A stretch of 64,000 nt of DNA from Nematostella vectensis (Eukaryota > Cnidaria > Anthozoa > Actiniaria > Edwardsiidae). The position numbers and the translations under genes were made by a program. Below the pieces are notes generated by a model. The model worked only from the letters and a program-made list of their open reading frames with translations, did not search any database and was not told the origin of the DNA. Shown here piece after piece: positions 32,701 to 44,294 of this stretch (its first letter is position 1; every line of letters starts with the position of its first letter). The stretch covers positions 4,760,001 through 4,824,000 of the forward strand of contig NC_064034.1 in the NCBI RefSeq assembly GCF_932526225.1, given 5' to 3'.

Positions 32701-35277
32701 TCTCTTCTTTTCCTCACATTCCTCCTTTTCTTCCTCTTTTCTTTCCCTCACATTCCTCCCTTTCTTACTCTCTTCTTTTCCTCACATTCCTCCTTTTCTT
32801 CCTCTTTTCTTTCCCTCACATTTCTCCCTTTCTTCCTCTCTTCTTTCCCTCACATTCCTCCTTTTCTTCCTCTTTTCTTTCCCTCACATTCCTCCCTTTC
32901 TTCCTCTGTTCTTTCCTTCACATTTCTCCCTTTCTTCCTCTGTTCTTTCCTTCACATTTCTCCCTTTCTTCCTCTCTTCTTTCCCTCACATTCCTCCTTT
33001 CTTCCTCTCTTCTTTCCCTCACATTCCTCCCTTTCTTCCTCTCTTCTTTCCCTCACATTCCTCCTTTTCTTCCTCTTTTCTTTCCCTCACATTCCTCCCT
33101 TTCTTCCTCTGTTCTTTCCCTCACATTTCTCCCTTTCTTCCTCTCTTCTTTTCCTCACATTCCTCCTTTTCTTCCTCTTTTCTTTCCCTCACATTCCTCC
33201 CTTTCTTACTCTCTTCTTTTCCTCACATTCCTCCTTTTCTTCCTCTTTTCTTTCCCTCACATTTCTCCCTTTCTTCCTCTCTTCTTTCCCTCACATTCCT
33301 CCTTTTCTTCCTCTTTTCTTTCCCTCACATTCCTCCCTTTCTTCCTCTGTTCTTTCCTTCACATTTCTCCCTTTCTTCCTCTGTTCTTTCTTTCACATTT
33401 CTCCCTTTCTTCCTCTCTTCTTTCCCTCACATTCCTCCCTTTCTTCCTCTCTTCTTTCCCTCACATTCCTCCCTTTCTTCCTCTCTTCTTTCCCTCACAT
33501 TCCTCCATTCCTTCCTCTCTTCTTTCCCTCACATTCCTCCCTTTCTTCCTCTGTTCTTTCCTTCACATTTCTCCCTTTCTTCCTCTCTTCTTTCCCTCGC
33601 ATTCCTTCCTTTTCTTCCTCTTTTCTTTCCCTCACATTCCTCCCTTTCTTCCTCTCTTCTTTCCCTCACATTCCTCCCTTTCTTCCTCTCTTCTTTCCCT
33701 CGCATTCCTCCCTTCCTTCCTCTCTTCTTTCCCTCACATCCCCCTTCATTCCTTTCTTCTATTGTTTTCTCATCTCCTCCCTTTCTCCCTCTCCTCTTTC
33801 CCTTTCCATTCACTTCCAAGCGCTCTATTCCAAATGTCATACATGTCGTTCCCCTTTTTTTCTTTGTCAGCAACTGCATGCTTTTCAAATGTTTCTTTAT
33901 TTGGCCTTGCTTTTTGAACTTGTATTGTGTTATCGCTAGCGGGGACAGCAACACGCCGTTTGCTGGAGGGCGTAGCAAGTTTCTCACGCAAGTTACGGGG
34001 GAGGAAAGCGGCCAGATGACCTGGTCTGGACCGGCAACATTTGTTGGGACCTGCGAGATGTCACTTCAGGTGTGGCCGTTTGACAAACAGAAGTGCTCTC
34101 TGTCCTTCGGCTCGATGTCATATGGGAACAATCTGCTGGATATAGAATTTTTCAAGGCAAAGGGTGACAAATCAGGTAGGATATTCGATATATCACGGTC
34201 GGTTTAGCCTCGTGAAAATAGTATCAGCATTCCCGGCAAAGCTGACGGTGTTTTCACACTACGTAGCAAGGTATTGTGAAGTTGTCCGCCAACAAGCGTG
34301 CCTGTGTCAGCAGTCCTGGCCCTATATTGGCGCTGTATTTACGGACACATAGAGAGTGATAAGAAAGTACGGTTTGTTTGGCTTGGTGGCACGATTGGCC
34401 GCTTGCACACACAACTGTGGGACAGGGGGTCAAACTTTCAACTCACTAATCTGAAATGAAGTGATGTATAAGAGACACTTAATCGTTACGACCATTAGTC
34501 TATCTGAAAACCTAACAACAAACTAAACCAATCTTTGGCACCCTTGCTGAGATAGCACAAATTGCCTTTTTCTTGATTTTTCTCGTGTTTTTAGATCGAT
34601 ACTTGACGAGTGGAGACTGGGATCTGGTAGAAATCAACACTGCCAAAACAGAGACGAGCTTTGGTAACTGCTGTCCGTACAACTACACCGAGATTCAGTA
34701 CACGCTCCATATCCAGCGGCGTTACAAGTACCACATGTTCTACCTGGTGGGCCCGTGTCTCATGCTCTCAATCCTTGCAGTACTTGGCTTCTTCATCCCG
34801 TCAGAGAGCGGAGAGAGGATTGGCTTTGTCACCACACTTTTACTCGCGATGATGGTCTTCCTGTTGCTGATCCCAGACGCTCTGCCCGAATCCTCTCGGA
34901 GCATTCCCATATTAGGAGTATTCATGATGGCGACCCTTGTTATGATCTCGTGTATCCTGTTGGTCACAATCATGGTCCTTAATTTCTATCACTGGGAGGG
35001 ACACCCACCAAAATGGGTCCAGAAAATGTTTTGCAAGTCAGCCAAGCCTACGAAATCGCCGATTGTTGGAGTTGAAATGAATGATAAGAGTGAAATAAGT
35101 CTGAGAGCCGTGCAGCCGTACAACAACCAGCCCAGTTCGGAAAACGTCTCCACCGGGGATGAGAACGCAGCGATGACTTATAGGGAACTGTCTTTGAAAC
35201 TCGACAAGTTTTTCTTCTGGTTTTTCGTGGTTATCGCAGTTGTTATGTTTTCGATCATTTTGACAAATAGGGGTTAG
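20790..35277 (+). CDS. Nicotinic acetylcholine receptor-like Cys-loop channel subunit
   Basis: Six exons: 20790-20859, 26524-26669, 26922-26966, 27789-27898, 33940-34175 and 34595-35277. All junctions are GT-AG with matching phases, giving 429 residues. Signal peptide at residues 1-24, then SWEHILRKDLLSNYDKEVLP typical of the N-terminal helix. Loop A is WVPDIVLYN; the Cys-loop is C162-x13-C176; the vicinal pair C228-C229 marks an alpha-type subunit. M1 is about 252-270, M2 about 278-298, M3 about 306-330, with M4 near the C-terminus. E276 before M2, Leu at 9' and D at 20' predict a cation channel. The loop-B tryptophan of nicotinic receptors is Met (FGSMSYG, M183), so the ligand may not be acetylcholine. 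AATAAA lies at 35693-35698. The exon 1 link rests on phase and the signal peptide and is the weakest part. Confidence 0.88.
22295..22881. mobile_element. Foldback/MITE element with about 55-bp imperfect inverted ends
   Basis: The left end CACTAGTCATTTTAAACCCC pairs with the right end, which reads CACTAGTCAATTGAAACCCC on the - strand; the pairing continues through a CCATGGTC.CTGGGA block. The interior repeats G-rich motifs. No coding frame. It lies in intron 1 of the receptor gene. Confidence 0.6.
23295..25655. repeat. 41-bp minisatellite, about 57 copies
   Basis: The unit is ATAACGCGTGTATTGAGCGC followed by GAGTGCATGTCGTGTCGTGGC (41 bp), with variants TCGAGC/TTGAGC and CATGTGTCGTGTCATAACG. 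Because 41 is not divisible by 3 and the - strand unit has no stop in any phase, long spurious - strand ORFs arise (up to 410 codons). It is CpG-rich and lies in intron 1 of the receptor gene. Confidence 0.95.
25737..26088. mobile_element. MITE with about 62-bp terminal inverted repeats
   Basis: The left end AGGTTGTCGTCAACCGGCTG runs through ATGTAAGCATGGGTAAAAAC. The right end, at 26027-26088, is its near-perfect inverse. The interior is about 230 bp, AT-rich and non-coding. It lies immediately right of the 41-bp array, in intron 1 of the receptor gene. Confidence 0.75.
26364..26475 (+). pseudogene. Decayed duplicate of receptor exon 2
   Basis: This block repeats the acceptor (ACACATCTCGTGGCCAG) and the first half of exon 2 at about 143 bases offset from the intact copy (26507-26619). 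It encodes the same GSWEHILRKDLLSNYDKEVL stretch. One extra base before TGGGTCGTGG shifts it out of phase with exon 1, and after CCACCAGGC it diverges with no matching donor. It is therefore unlikely to be spliced productively. Confidence 0.75.
27968..33750. repeat. 34-bp polypyrimidine array, about 170 copies
   Basis: The unit is CTTTCTTCCTCTCTTCTTTC followed by CCTCACATTCCTCC (34 bp). The + strand is almost purely C/T with rare A and G; the - strand is correspondingly purine-rich. Variants (CTCTGTTC, TTCGTCTC, CTCGCATT) form higher-order blocks; for example about 28873-29330 recurs about 714 bp (21 units) later. It fills intron 4 of the receptor gene. Lys/Glu/Arg-rich - strand ORFs here are artefacts of a repeat lacking stops. 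Confidence 0.97.
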
Positions 35278-36690
35278 AACGAACGATTAATGGAAGTTTT
35301 TTTTGATACCCTTCATAAATCTGGAATCTGATTTGGATCTGAAATACCTTCCAACATCAACACGTCGTAAGGAATTAGTGAATGTATGCCACGCCAAGTT
35401 ATAAAACATAAATACAAACCGTAAGGAATTCGTAATAGTTGCTTATTAGTAGGAATGTTATTTAATAATGTATATATCTTTGGTGTTGTTTCTACTTTGA
35501 TACCATCGATCTGATTGGTAGTATGTCAAAAATCGTTAATTAAATCACCGTTAATTAATTTGGACGTAAATTTCGCACCCCCCTATAAAAAAACTATAAA
35601 GCATAAGCGAATTAGATAAAAACGCTACTTTTTCACTTGATCACTCTGGAATATGATAAATCTATAAGTCAAACATTTTTGTAGACAAATCCAATAAACG
35701 TCCCGTGGAGATACTGCAACCTCTTTTATCTTTAGGGAGTGGTTAGAATTTTATCAGAACAGTCACGCCCCTCCCCCCCCCTCCCGAAAAAATAGGGTCT
35801 ACTTTTTTCGGAATTTCGCACCCCCCTGTGTTTTGCATGAATTTTTCTTCTTTTTTTTCTATTCCGTGTTATTGTTTTACGACCGAACAACTTGAGCGAT
35901 GTGAACCGGCAGTGCAAAAAGAAAAGGCTGTTATTATCGCCATTTTTTTGTTTTTGAAAATGGTCTTTTTATATAAGGAAAGTCAGGTTTTTCTATGCAG
36001 AAGTTGACGAAATACCATCACGTGGGAGTGTTTTATTGTAAAAAGAGCGCGAAAAAGTCACCAGCAGACAACAACGTTGAATCGTGGTCTATACAAATTT
36101 TATATACAACTTTGGATATTTGGTTTCAATAGAAAACTTTAGGTATATAGTGGAGAATTGAGCGCCTTTTTAATGAAAACACATCTTTATGGATATATTT
36201 ACTAATTGACTTGACCTTTTTAAATAAAACACGTGCCTTTCACTAAAACCAATAGATAATAAAAGCAACTTCACATTTCTCAACATTTCTTAGCTATTCT
36301 TTAATTGAGCTTATTTTGAGATAAGTATGGTATGTCAACTTTTATTATCTCCATACTTTCCTACAGTAGAGCGTCCCAATGAATGAACTCCATAAATTAT
36401 TTCACTTTCTTCGTATCCAAAATTTATATCCTCACACCTTTAGGTGGAATAAGAAGTAACAAGCAAGAGCCAAGGAAAGACCAAACCTCTTGTTCTATTC
36501 TCTTCTCGCCTTATTGTTTCCTATGCTTCCATATTTCCTATGTAGCTCATCGCCTCGTCTGTCACTTGTTGTCACTTGTTGGAATGGGCGCACCACACTT
36601 CATGTGTACGCGCCCCGTGCACCCCGCGCTTGCTTTTGTATCTAAGGTATTTTTGTAGACTCAGTCGCTCATTGTCTTTACCTACAATTG
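35278..36690. other. Convergent intergenic region
   Basis: It separates the 3' ends of the receptor gene (+) and the Kv channel gene (-). It contains the receptor polyadenylation signal at 35693. AATTTCGCACCCCCCT is repeated at about 35572 and 35814. No exon recognised. Confidence 0.5.
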
Positions 36691-39600
36691 TCATAAGGTA
36701 GTTTCGAACTCTCTCTTATCTTGTGTCCCCTTGCTGTTATTATTATCATAGGGTATTAGCGGCACAGAGCTGTCCGATTGTTTACTATTTTGCCTCTCCT
36801 TGAAATACTCCACCTCTGCCTCGCTTTCGTCACTGCTCACTAAAGGGCACTCTTGGTGGAATGAGTCTACATACGAATCCTTGTACTCGCTCTGAATACC
36901 GAAAGGTCTCTCGGAGTAGAACTCTAACTGCACGGGAGACGTCCCCAGGCATGGCATTTCTTTAGTAAACGTGGGGATATTCTCCGTACTAATTTGTATC
37001 ATACTGTCGTAGTTTATTCCCTCTGTACTAGGGACGAGTACAGTGAACGTTGCCGAGCCGCGGTTGCTATGGCGACCTTGTTTGTTCTGGCACTGACACG
37101 TTTCATTGGACATGCCGGATGTAATGCTCGTATCGCCGTCATCGACAGGTAGAGAGCATCTTACGCATGTGCTCGCAGCGCTGGGCGAGTAGGAGTTCCG
37201 TGGCGCGTTTAGTAGCGGCGGTCTTTGCGCATTAGATGGCATACTGTGTGAGCGCGATCGTAAGGTGCGATCATCAGGGGCTAGCCACATAGACTGATTT
37301 TCATATCTATTATCCCAGTTGGGTCTCGGCACGCTAAGACTAAGTCGCGGCTGTAAAAGGCTACTGTTAGGCGAAGGAGAAAATGCATCTTCATTTTCAT
37401 GTTCAATAAGATCTCCAAGTTTAGGCGGCGAGCGCTCGTTACGGCTGACTCTCCGCTCAGCGCGCCTGATTGCCGCTGCTTTAGCAGAGGGTGGTCTTAT
37501 CTCAGTCATCTCTTTCTCCGGGACAGATTTATTACTAGACATACTCCAGCTCCGCACATCCAAATTATTTTGCCTTGTTGTGCTGTTGTTTCTACTGCGC
37601 AAGCTGAGTCCATCCTGATCACACGCACTCGAGCTCCCAGGACTTCTCCGCCGCACGGCGCGCCTGCGATGCAGACCCTGCCTAGGCATAGCGGTCGCCA
37701 AGGTATCGAAATGAATCTTTGTTTTCTTCTTTGGAAGCTTAAGTCTCGCCTGCGCGTGCGCGTAGTAAAGACTAAAATTGCTACCGATGACAGATATAGG
37801 CAAAGCCACCATGAGTACCCCGAATATTGCGCATGCTCCGCCGATGATCTTCCCTTCCCACGTTCGAGGCGTCATGTCGCCGTAACCCACTGTTGTCATG
37901 GTAATGAGTGACCACCAAAACGACTCTGGGATGGAGCGAAACTTTGTGGTCTTCCCATCAATGTTTTTCTCCACGTAATAAATAATTGATGAGAACAAAA
38001 CCACGGGAATGAGTAGAATCAACAGGAGCAGGAACAACTCATACGAGCTTGCCTTCAAAGTATGCATTATCACCTGGAGCCCGTACAGAAGTCGAAAAAA
38101 CCTGAACAACCTGAGCAGACGGATGACCTGAAGAGCGTCCGCAAGGTCGTGCTCGTGCGGGAATATCAGACGAACATAGAAAGGTATGACGGATAGCACG
38201 TCAACCCAGAACGAGTAACTCTTGAAAAATGTCCGTTTGTTTGGACAGAACAAAAGGCGTAGCCCGAGTTCTATAGTGAACCATACCCCGCAGATGTACT
38301 CGATGACTGTGAAGGCGACGTACGCGGACGACTCGCTGCTCACACTTCCACCCTCTGTCGCGAACTGTGGCAGAGTGATGGCGCACGCAGTAGCTACAGA
38401 GAGCACAATCAGTAGGACGGATAAGATCCAGAACGCCTGAAAACAACCAGAGTATGTATTATATAAAAGAACAGTCTGTCACGCCTTTCTAATAGCTTCA
38501 TTAGCATGCAAGCCGGCCACTGCGGGTTACGCAAAAATTACAGCTTTTTACATCTGGATAGTGCCTTTCGACATCATGAAGTCTATTTGAGCATAATTAA
38601 TGCTGTGCTTATGGATGTTTGCACGCTGAGGTTGATTCAATGGGAAAATTCCTTGTTTGGGTTTCACTCAGTGAGAAAGGAATTATCTAGTCAATGGCCT
38701 CATACTCTCCAATGTGGGCCATCTTTGCTACCCAACCTTATTCAAAAATTGTTTTCCGGCTTATTCTGGGTTCCTTGGACCTGGAAATGTTTTGTTTGGC
38801 TTTGGGGCAAAGAAACTTATAAAAATACTGTTAAGATTATGGGGAAGGAGTTTGCCCGCCTCTCTGTGAAGGTGTTTCCAAGACTCCCATGATGCAGTGC
38901 AGGCATGCAATATAGCCTAAAGATGGCGACTCGCCTCTAATGGAGGTTTTAGCATTGGTTATTGTGACTGATGACGTAAAATGGGACCTGACGTAGCAAA
39001 ATGAAAGTATCTATTTGTGATTTGATCTGTGTTTGCTTGTCTTTATTTGTAGTGGGAAATTTTGTGTCTTTTTTGGTAAGAAATGTTTCTGAGTTTAAGA
39101 ATTTGTTTACAAATTGGTCAGAAATCAAGGTTGATATTTTGACAATGGAGTCAATTCTATTATATTTCATAGATGCCCTTTTGAAGGTCGTCTATGCCTT
39201 TGATGAATCCATGAGTATCCGGGTCTGGTAATGTTTAGTTTGCATTTCTGACCAGCTGACGTTTTGGAGTGGTGCCTATATTTTACGAACGTCTGGGGGC
39301 GTTATAGTAATAAAAGACTATCTAACCTGTCGCGTACACATTGGGGGGAGGGCGCACCCCCTCACCCCCCGATTGGCAGCCAAAAAGTTGGTCATTTCTG
39401 GAATCTTCAAACACTATGCTTTTTTAATATATGATACCTATAACAGCGCACCCCCCTCCCCCTCAGCAAATCCCGGGTACGCACCTTCTAATCCCACCAT
39501 AATATGACACTTTGAAATGTCAAACCCAGCAATAAACGGATTCACCTGTCTGTTGCTCTTCACACAACGCCGATTATCGTTTAATTCAAATCCTCTGATT

Positions 39601-42600
39601 GGCTTAAACAGAGTGGGAATTTTGAGGAATTCAATGGCAATGAAAACACAGGTTTCCCGAACGCGCAGGAAAACTTTACCCCTCAAAACGCATCAAAATC
39701 AATAGGAAAGGATTAAGCTATAAAGTTCAAGAATGGTTCATCACGGATCCATTTTATGATTCTACCTTAAATGAAAAACGATTTTTTTTCGCTCACTTTA
39801 TTGATGATGAATTTTCTAGTAGTGTCTAGATTCTAAGTGTGTACAAGAAGACATAATCTTATTATGATCTCTTGATGTGAATATCAGTAGCTGCTGCGGA
39901 CATGCTTATGAAATAAAGTGTACTGTTGAAACCTTAAAACCTTCAAATCGATTCAAAGGTAATCAGCAGAGAGTCCTTTAGAGCAAACCGTATAAAAGGT
40001 TAAAAGTGTGCTTTCTGCAAAGTTCATATTATCTAAGTACCAAGGCAGGTTCACCCACTTTTGTAGGCCTTGTTAAAGCGAGTATATACAACAGGCTGTT
40101 AGGACGTATTATTTTTATTTTTCATTTTTTTATGGCAATCCAACAAATTATTTTTAAAATAAAAGTTACAGACTAGAGCTGTAGTCATAAATGAATATCG
40201 TGTTTACATGACAGGGCGGCGGTGTGGTCCCATAAGTGTGTGTGTGTGTGGGATGGGGGGGGGGGGGGGGGGGGGGCGAAAGGGGTGTGTAAATGTTTCA
40301 GGAATAGGGGTGGTTGGTGGTTTCAGGGTGGGTGTTGCGCTATTTATAAGAAGCGGGGGATAACCTAGGTTTTTAGGCACGGGATTTTTAACTGTTCAAC
40401 AAATTTGTTGTCGGTTGCATATGAACCCCTTGAAACCCGTTAGCTTGAAAAAAACGTTCAGATATAAAGAAAAATCCGCTCAGAAAAGTGGGGGGCGCTG
40501 TCCCCGCCTACCCCTCCCCTCCCTCCCTCTCCTGCCCCTCCCCTTCCACCGCCCCTGCAAAAATATAATTTCATTAATCAATATCCAGTCAGTGGTCGCG
40601 TGTTCGACTTGTTGTGATAGTTTTCTGTTTGGAGCAGATCCAAATTTGTTGTTTGCACTTCACGGGTCTCAATATATTGAGTATTTGCCGAGAGTAGTTC
40701 AAGTGATATATTATTCATATTCATATAATTCATGATGCTCCGTTCATAATACACTCTAATAAGAACCTTTTTATAAGAACGTCCAGCCTGAGATTTCACA
40801 AAATTTTAAGAACATACAGAATCAAATTGTGTTCATAGTCACAATCTTATCATTGCAATTGATCAGTTGATCATTAGTGCAATTATCTTCCTAATAATTC
40901 ATTGAGTACTATATTCTTATATAAACTAAAATTTATTCAGCCGTTAAATGTTCCAAAAATAAGAACGGCCCAGCCTCAACTGAAAATTAGACGTTCGTAT
41001 AAAAAAGAGTACAGCCCAGGTCAAGTTTGACTAGTCTCCCTGCCCTCGCATGCGTTTTTAAGCAGGCGTCGCTCGCTCCCACCCAAGTTTGGGGGTGGGG
41101 GGGGGGGGGGGTGGGGGGAGGCCTACAAACATGCCTGCAGACAATACCTTAAAGGTTCTCTTCTACAATTATAGTAAATGTGTAAGAATTGGAAGAGAGC
41201 CTCGACTTGTTGCTTTTATCTTGTGAGCATTGAAGAGTATTTCGAACCGGGGCTAGAAACCTGTTCCCAGGCGTTGCCATTTGCATTTAGACGAGCGAGA
41301 GCTGGGGAGAGAAAAGAAAAAGGAGGCGGCCATGACTCAACGCTGACCCTCAGCCTTTGGAGCCCAGTGCAACGCAACACCTTATTGTGCGCGAAAAAGA
41401 AAACATTGAGTAAATTCCTTCGAGTGGATTAGATGATGAAAGCATTCTTTATTCTCAGCTTTTTAATCTTAAAGGCACCTCGAAGGGCTTACTTATATCT
41501 CATTAAATTTAACGTAATAATTGACAGCCTAGAATGCCACGAAAATATCTTTAAAGAAGTAAAATAATTTTGTCTGTTAATGAATGATGCTCTTTTTTGT
41601 GCTTAAGATGGAACGAGGGAGATAACAAAAACTCAACGTGTTCTCCTAAACTGTCTAATGTCTCTTCTTTCAAAAACCTCTTCGTCAAAACAAATGCTGA
41701 CCCGTTTTGCATGTTTGCGTGTTTCCATAAACAGCTTGACCAAGGCCCTGAAGCACTGTAGATTTAACGAAAATCAATGATTCATTTTCTCTCAACTTAA
41801 ATCTTTAAACGGCAAATTTAACCTAGCGGCCATTTTCCTTTTGAAATCTAAATTGCCGCAAAATATATCGATTGAAACTGCCCAATCCATGCGTAATATC
41901 TGTAGAATCTGACGTTTCGCGCTGAATAGATTCTAGTTGAATGTATATGGTATTATAATGTATATGGTATTATAACGGAGACTACAGGGACAAACAACCT
42001 GTTCTACTAGAGACACATAATAAATTACCAGTAACATTACAAGAAACAGCGTGGAAATCGGATTCTTCGGCTAAACAATCGCTTTTAAAGTAACAATGAA
42101 TATGAATGATTGTAAGGAGTTTGATGGTTTTGCCTAGAACGGCTTGAAGTGCGCAGATGGCCTCAAAATAATTAAGATTCCAATGAATAATAAAACAGCC
42201 TCAGATATTTAACAAACCGACTCGTATTTTTTAGACCCACCCATATGGCCAGGACCGCTTGCCAGAAAATATTATTATTGTCAGTGAATTTGGGGCGTTT
42301 ATTGCTTGGATAGCTCTCGTAGTATGCTTATGTTTTTTTTATCAGTCCATATACTGGTATATTTGGCCGACGCCATCTATCCCCCGTATGTCATTAAGGA
42401 TATAGATAAAGTATAGCTTATAGTTATTGCTAGACGGAACAAATTGCCTTATAACAACGATTTCGTGGCCTTTCGCGCTAGGCTATCCTTGCTTCAGGCA
42501 TAGACAGGGGTAAATAATGGCTGAGTGGTAGTTTCTACTTAAGGAGGTTTGTGGCTATCTTTTAATGGGGAGCTCTTATGCAACTCCTACTAAGATCACT

Positions 42601-44294
42601 AAAACAGCTTCCTAAGTGCAGATATAGCTCACATTTACATGCTAAGTGGCGTATTCATTTCGCATCAATCAAAACCCCCCTTTTTATTCAGCTCTTAAAT
42701 GTGTAATTTCTGCTTGGATTTTTAAAACACTTTTTGGTAACAATTTACGGAACTAAGAACACTTGCAAAATACGCATTGATCTCACTTAAGATACAAGAA
42801 AATGGAATTTCCGTACCCCATGGATATTCGCGCCAAGTCAGGTTATCTCAACAAAACACGACTTTTTCTCTTTTTGTTTTGTTTTCCCGAACAATACGAT
42901 AGTCATATGTTAAACGCGGTTTTCGACGCAAATCCTCCCGGTATTACAATCACTGACAAAAGCACGCGAAATGTTATGTATTCGTGTAAGGCAGAGCCAT
43001 TCACAGTACAAATTTAAGGTTATTTCCGCAATCGTACAGCTTTCAATTGCCTAAACATACACTTGCTATTTACCTTTGGAGTAGCGTCGCCAATGATAGC
43101 AGTATACACCGAAAACTTTCGCGGGAAACTGTAGGAATCTATTTGTACTTTCGTTTAAAAAATATACATACTTTGTGTACATATTGGCAGTATTTGTTGA
43201 CAGAGTGGTGTTTGCAGCAAATTTTATAGTGAAGCTAGAAAAAGGGTTTAGTGAATTATCATTCGGATGATAAAACAGGCGCGCGCCATTTGATATTACT
43301 TTTAGCGTTCGACAATAATATTTAGAATACTTGCAAAGCGCGGGCGCTAGATTTGTCTTTGATATATCGTGAGACAACATCAGGTTAAATTTTCGATAAA
43401 GATTTAAAAAGATTGTGAGCCAACTTGAACCTCAAAGCTACTGTTTTATCCCATCGATTCGGATATCCACTCCCTGGGGAGCATAAAACGCTCAATACAG
43501 CGCTTCGTGTCATTTCGACAGCCTTTACATTAACTAATTATTTTTAAACTCCAAGGTTACCCAGTTTTAGGGAAAATATTTCCTCGTTCCTAATTATAAA
43601 CTATGAGTTTCTAATGAATAAACGTGATCGTATCGGTCACACGAGAAGCGAATGGGGAAATTTCGGCTCCCTAAGGAGTTTGCATCTGAGATTTAATAAG
43701 CGGGCATGTGAATGGACATAGATAAAAGAGGTTTGTTTTTACCTTGGCTGTTCGCGAAGATCTCGGTTCTTCTAAAATAGCCCATATTCTTGGTTGATAC
43801 TTTACCCAAAAGGGATGCAGTCCCTTGGCTTTGCTCGTAGTTTCTGTTTCTTCTTGTCGGTCGCTATCAATGTCGGTGCTAAAGTCCGTAACATTAAAGC
43901 TCTTCAGGTTGTGTTCAGCTTCGCGGTGCTGCGTGTAAGTGGTCCAACAACATGGTTCCATTTCTTTCTCATCAATTCCCCAGTAAGCCAACTCCTCTTC
44001 GAATAACGGTCCGCATACATCATTTGGACAGTGGAGTTTTCCCGTCCGGTAGTAGTTCAAAACTTGGTCAAATATCTTCGGGTGCCTGTCGAAAAAGAGC
44101 TCGATTTTTTCCGAGTGGTAGTCTATTGCCTTCGTCACGTTTTCGACCACCCAGTAAAGCCTTGTATCCGGATAATTTCTTATGGTACTCAAGTATGTCT
44201 CATGCTTTTGACCACCAACATTTAGCGTGATTCTCTTTTGCGTTGTATCCACTACTTGAGGCATGATTTCTATTCGCTTCTTCTGGCAAAACAT
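36691..44294 (-). CDS. Shaw/Kv3-like voltage-gated potassium channel subunit
   Basis: Two coding exons: 44294-43743 (184 residues) and 38436-36691 (581 residues), joined in phase 0 across a 5.3-kb GT-AG intron; 765 residues. Exon 1 carries the T1 tetramerisation domain with the zinc motif H88-x5-C94-x20-C115-C116 and the Shaw-like TGKLHCPNDVCGPLFEEEL. Exon 2 starts at S1 (AFWILSVLLIVLSV). S2 ends in the Kv hallmark FCPNKRTFFK. S4 has arginines at 290, 293, 296 and 299, while the first canonical arginine position is Gln. The selectivity filter TTVGYGD is at 365-371. S6 reads ALPISVIGSNF, so the usual PVP hinge is PIS (397-399). A long cytosolic tail of about 360 residues is Ser/Arg-rich with no domain recognised. 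It acts in the plasma membrane as a tetramer. The alternative start M11 is possible. Confidence 0.93.
38437..43742. other. Kv channel intron
   Basis: 5.3-kb GT-AG intron (- strand). It contains an inverted copy of the GCGTAC element, a (TG)n tract running into about 22 G at 40233-40277, a pyrimidine stretch at 40500-40550 and a G run at 41094-41112. No exon was recognised on either strand; short ORFs here lack splice or domain support. Confidence 0.55.
39331..39482 (-). mobile_element. MITE-like element, GCGTAC family, copy 2
   Basis: Read on the - strand it starts GCGTACCCGGGATTTGCTGA, continues with GGGTGCGCTGTTATAG and AGCATAGTGTTTGAAGAT, and ends TGTGTACGCG, matching the copies at 4151 and 63344. 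Non-coding; in the Kv intron. Confidence 0.6.

Noticed and set aside
38506..38892. 128-codon + strand ORF in the Kv intron
   Set aside because: No domain, no splice context and poor coding character. Probably chance or an old repeat.
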